Assembly: GCA_966250325.1 (NCBI GenBank) | Contig: CBINGY010000006.1 | Span: 1 to 64,000 of the forward strand | Reading direction: 5' to 3' | From: Jiulongibacter sp966250325 | Lineage (GTDB): Bacteria; Bacteroidota; Bacteroidia; Cytophagales; Spirosomataceae | Length of the DNA: 64,000 bases | Shown: positions 63,225 through 64,000 of the stretch, one piece after another | Position numbering within the stretch: the stretch's first letter is position 1 | Layout: every line of letters begins with the position of its first letter | Notes under the pieces: model-generated | The model's database searches: none | What the model was told of the DNA's origin: nothing | The model's input: only the letters and a program-made list of their open reading frames with translations | Program-made: the position numbers and the translations under genes

Positions 63225-64000
63225 ATGCGAAATAGAAATGGAATACTGGCACTGGTAGTAATTCTGCTTTCCGTAAGTGCCTATTACCTGATCAGAACCT
63301 TCAAAGCAAACAGCGTACGTAAAGACGCCACAGCCTATGCCACCCAGGCAGACGGCAATGTAGACCCACAGGTGAAGCAACGTTATCTGGATTCACTTTG
63401 GAAACAGCCTGTTTTTCTGGGTACCACGCTGGAAGACCTCACCAAGCAGGAGCTGGGCCTTGGTCTTGACCTTCAGGGCGGTATGCACGTAATTCTGGAA
63501 GTTTCATCCAATGAAATCCTGAAGTCTCTTGCCAGCAGCAGCCGTGATCCCCGTATCAATCAGGCGATAGCCGCTGCTACTGAGAAATCGGTTTCAAGTT
63601 CAGATCATTATGTAGATTTATTTGTACAGGAGTTTCGTAAAATAGCTCCGAATGAAAAATTAGCCCGTATTTTTTCCAATGCCTCAAACCGGGGTGAGCT
63701 GAACCTCAATTCTTCGGATCAGGAGGTGATCACCTATCTTAAAAGTGAGGTAGACGGTGCTTTCGACCGTGCATTTAATATCATTCAGACACGTGTCGAT
63801 AAATTTGGTGTGGCTAACCCCAATCTTCAGAAACTGCCAGGAACCAACCGCATTCAGGTGGAGCTTCCGGGTGTAGATAATCCGCAGCGGGTTCGTAAGC
63901 TTCTTTCCGGAGCCGCCAAACTTGAATTTTGTGAAGTATATGAAATGAATGAGATAGGCAGTTCTATGGATGCCCTGGGAGCTTATCTTACGCGTCTGGA
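63225..64000 (+). CDS. secDF: Protein translocase SecDF (5' part)
   Basis: The first 258 codons of a gene running off the right edge. It opens MRNRNGILALVVILLSVSAYYLIR (TM1, residues 6-24), then the SecD signature LGLGLDLQGGMHVILEV. The P1 domain continues with FNIIQTRVDKFGVANPNLQKLPGTNRIQVELPGV. Bacteroidota encode SecD and SecF as one fused protein of about 1000 residues, so that is expected here. It uses the proton gradient to help finish secretion through SecYEG. The ATG at 63225 is the first in frame. Confidence 0.93.
   Translation, partial: MRNRNGILALVVILLSVSAYYLIRTFKANSVRKDATAYATQADGNVDPQVKQRYLDSLWKQPVFLGTTLEDLTKQELGLGLDLQGGMHVILEVSSNEILKSLASSSRDPRINQAIAAATEKSVSSSDHYVDLFVQEFRKIAPNEKLARIFSNASNRGELNLNSSDQEVITYLKSEVDGAFDRAFNIIQTRVDKFGVANPNLQKLPGTNRIQVELPGVDNPQRVRKLLSGAAKLEFCEVYEMNEIGSSMDALGAYLTRL

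Overview
The window comes from a Bacteroidota chromosome, most likely of the class Cytophagia (order Cytophagales). The evidence is a SusC/SusD outer-membrane pair, a 1789-residue protein with a type IX secretion (Por) C-terminal tail, promoters of the TAnnTTTG type, DUF1080 and DUF6807 enzymes, and the absence of strong Shine-Dalgarno sequences. The exact genus cannot be read from the sequence.

Layout. 1-612 is a tandem array of about 190-bp units, each carrying a copy of the last ~23-25 codons of the neighbouring yjdM gene (613-951). 1664-6981 is an AT-rich genetic-conflict island on the minus strand: vsr, a small XRE controller, a C5 cytosine methyltransferase, a large protein with two GHKL ATPase domains, and a receiver-domain protein broken by an in-frame TAG. 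No classical restriction nuclease is visible. 7070-16618 holds sugar-oxidation genes (GMC oxidoreductase, gluconate-dehydrogenase-subunit-3-like protein, TIM-barrel lipoprotein), a RAYT transposase with REP-like repeats, a GH26 glycosidase, lipid and membrane genes and thioredoxin.

16672-29437 is a carbohydrate-utilisation locus. SusC/SusD, an exported enolase-superfamily dehydratase, an exported RraA-like aldolase and a BASS transporter lie on the minus strand. An AraC regulator, FGGY kinase, HGSNAT-like membrane acyltransferase and 3-keto-disaccharide hydrolase run divergently on the plus strand. The gene set suggests uptake of an oxidised or acidic sugar, with dehydration and aldol cleavage outside the cytoplasm. 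29438-39142 carries an ABC ATPase, a membrane/TPR protein, phosphatidylserine decarboxylase and the giant T9SS-exported Ig-repeat protein.

39163-55280 is a nitrate-assimilation cluster: narK, an outer-membrane porin, a rubredoxin-tipped protein, a fused nitrate reductase, cobA (for sirohaem), nirB, nirD, a NarX-like sensor and NarL-like regulator, a cysteine desulfurase and moaA (for molybdopterin). Short NarL-heptamer-like palindromes recur in three promoters of this cluster.

55284-64000 is mixed: hypothetical genes including a frameshifted one, a cluster of small hairpins, an AAA/DUF4143 ATPase preceded by about 31-bp direct repeats, a 2-hydroxyacid dehydrogenase, murB, trpD, small envelope proteins and the start of secDF, which runs off the right edge. 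No rRNA, tRNA or CRISPR array was seen.
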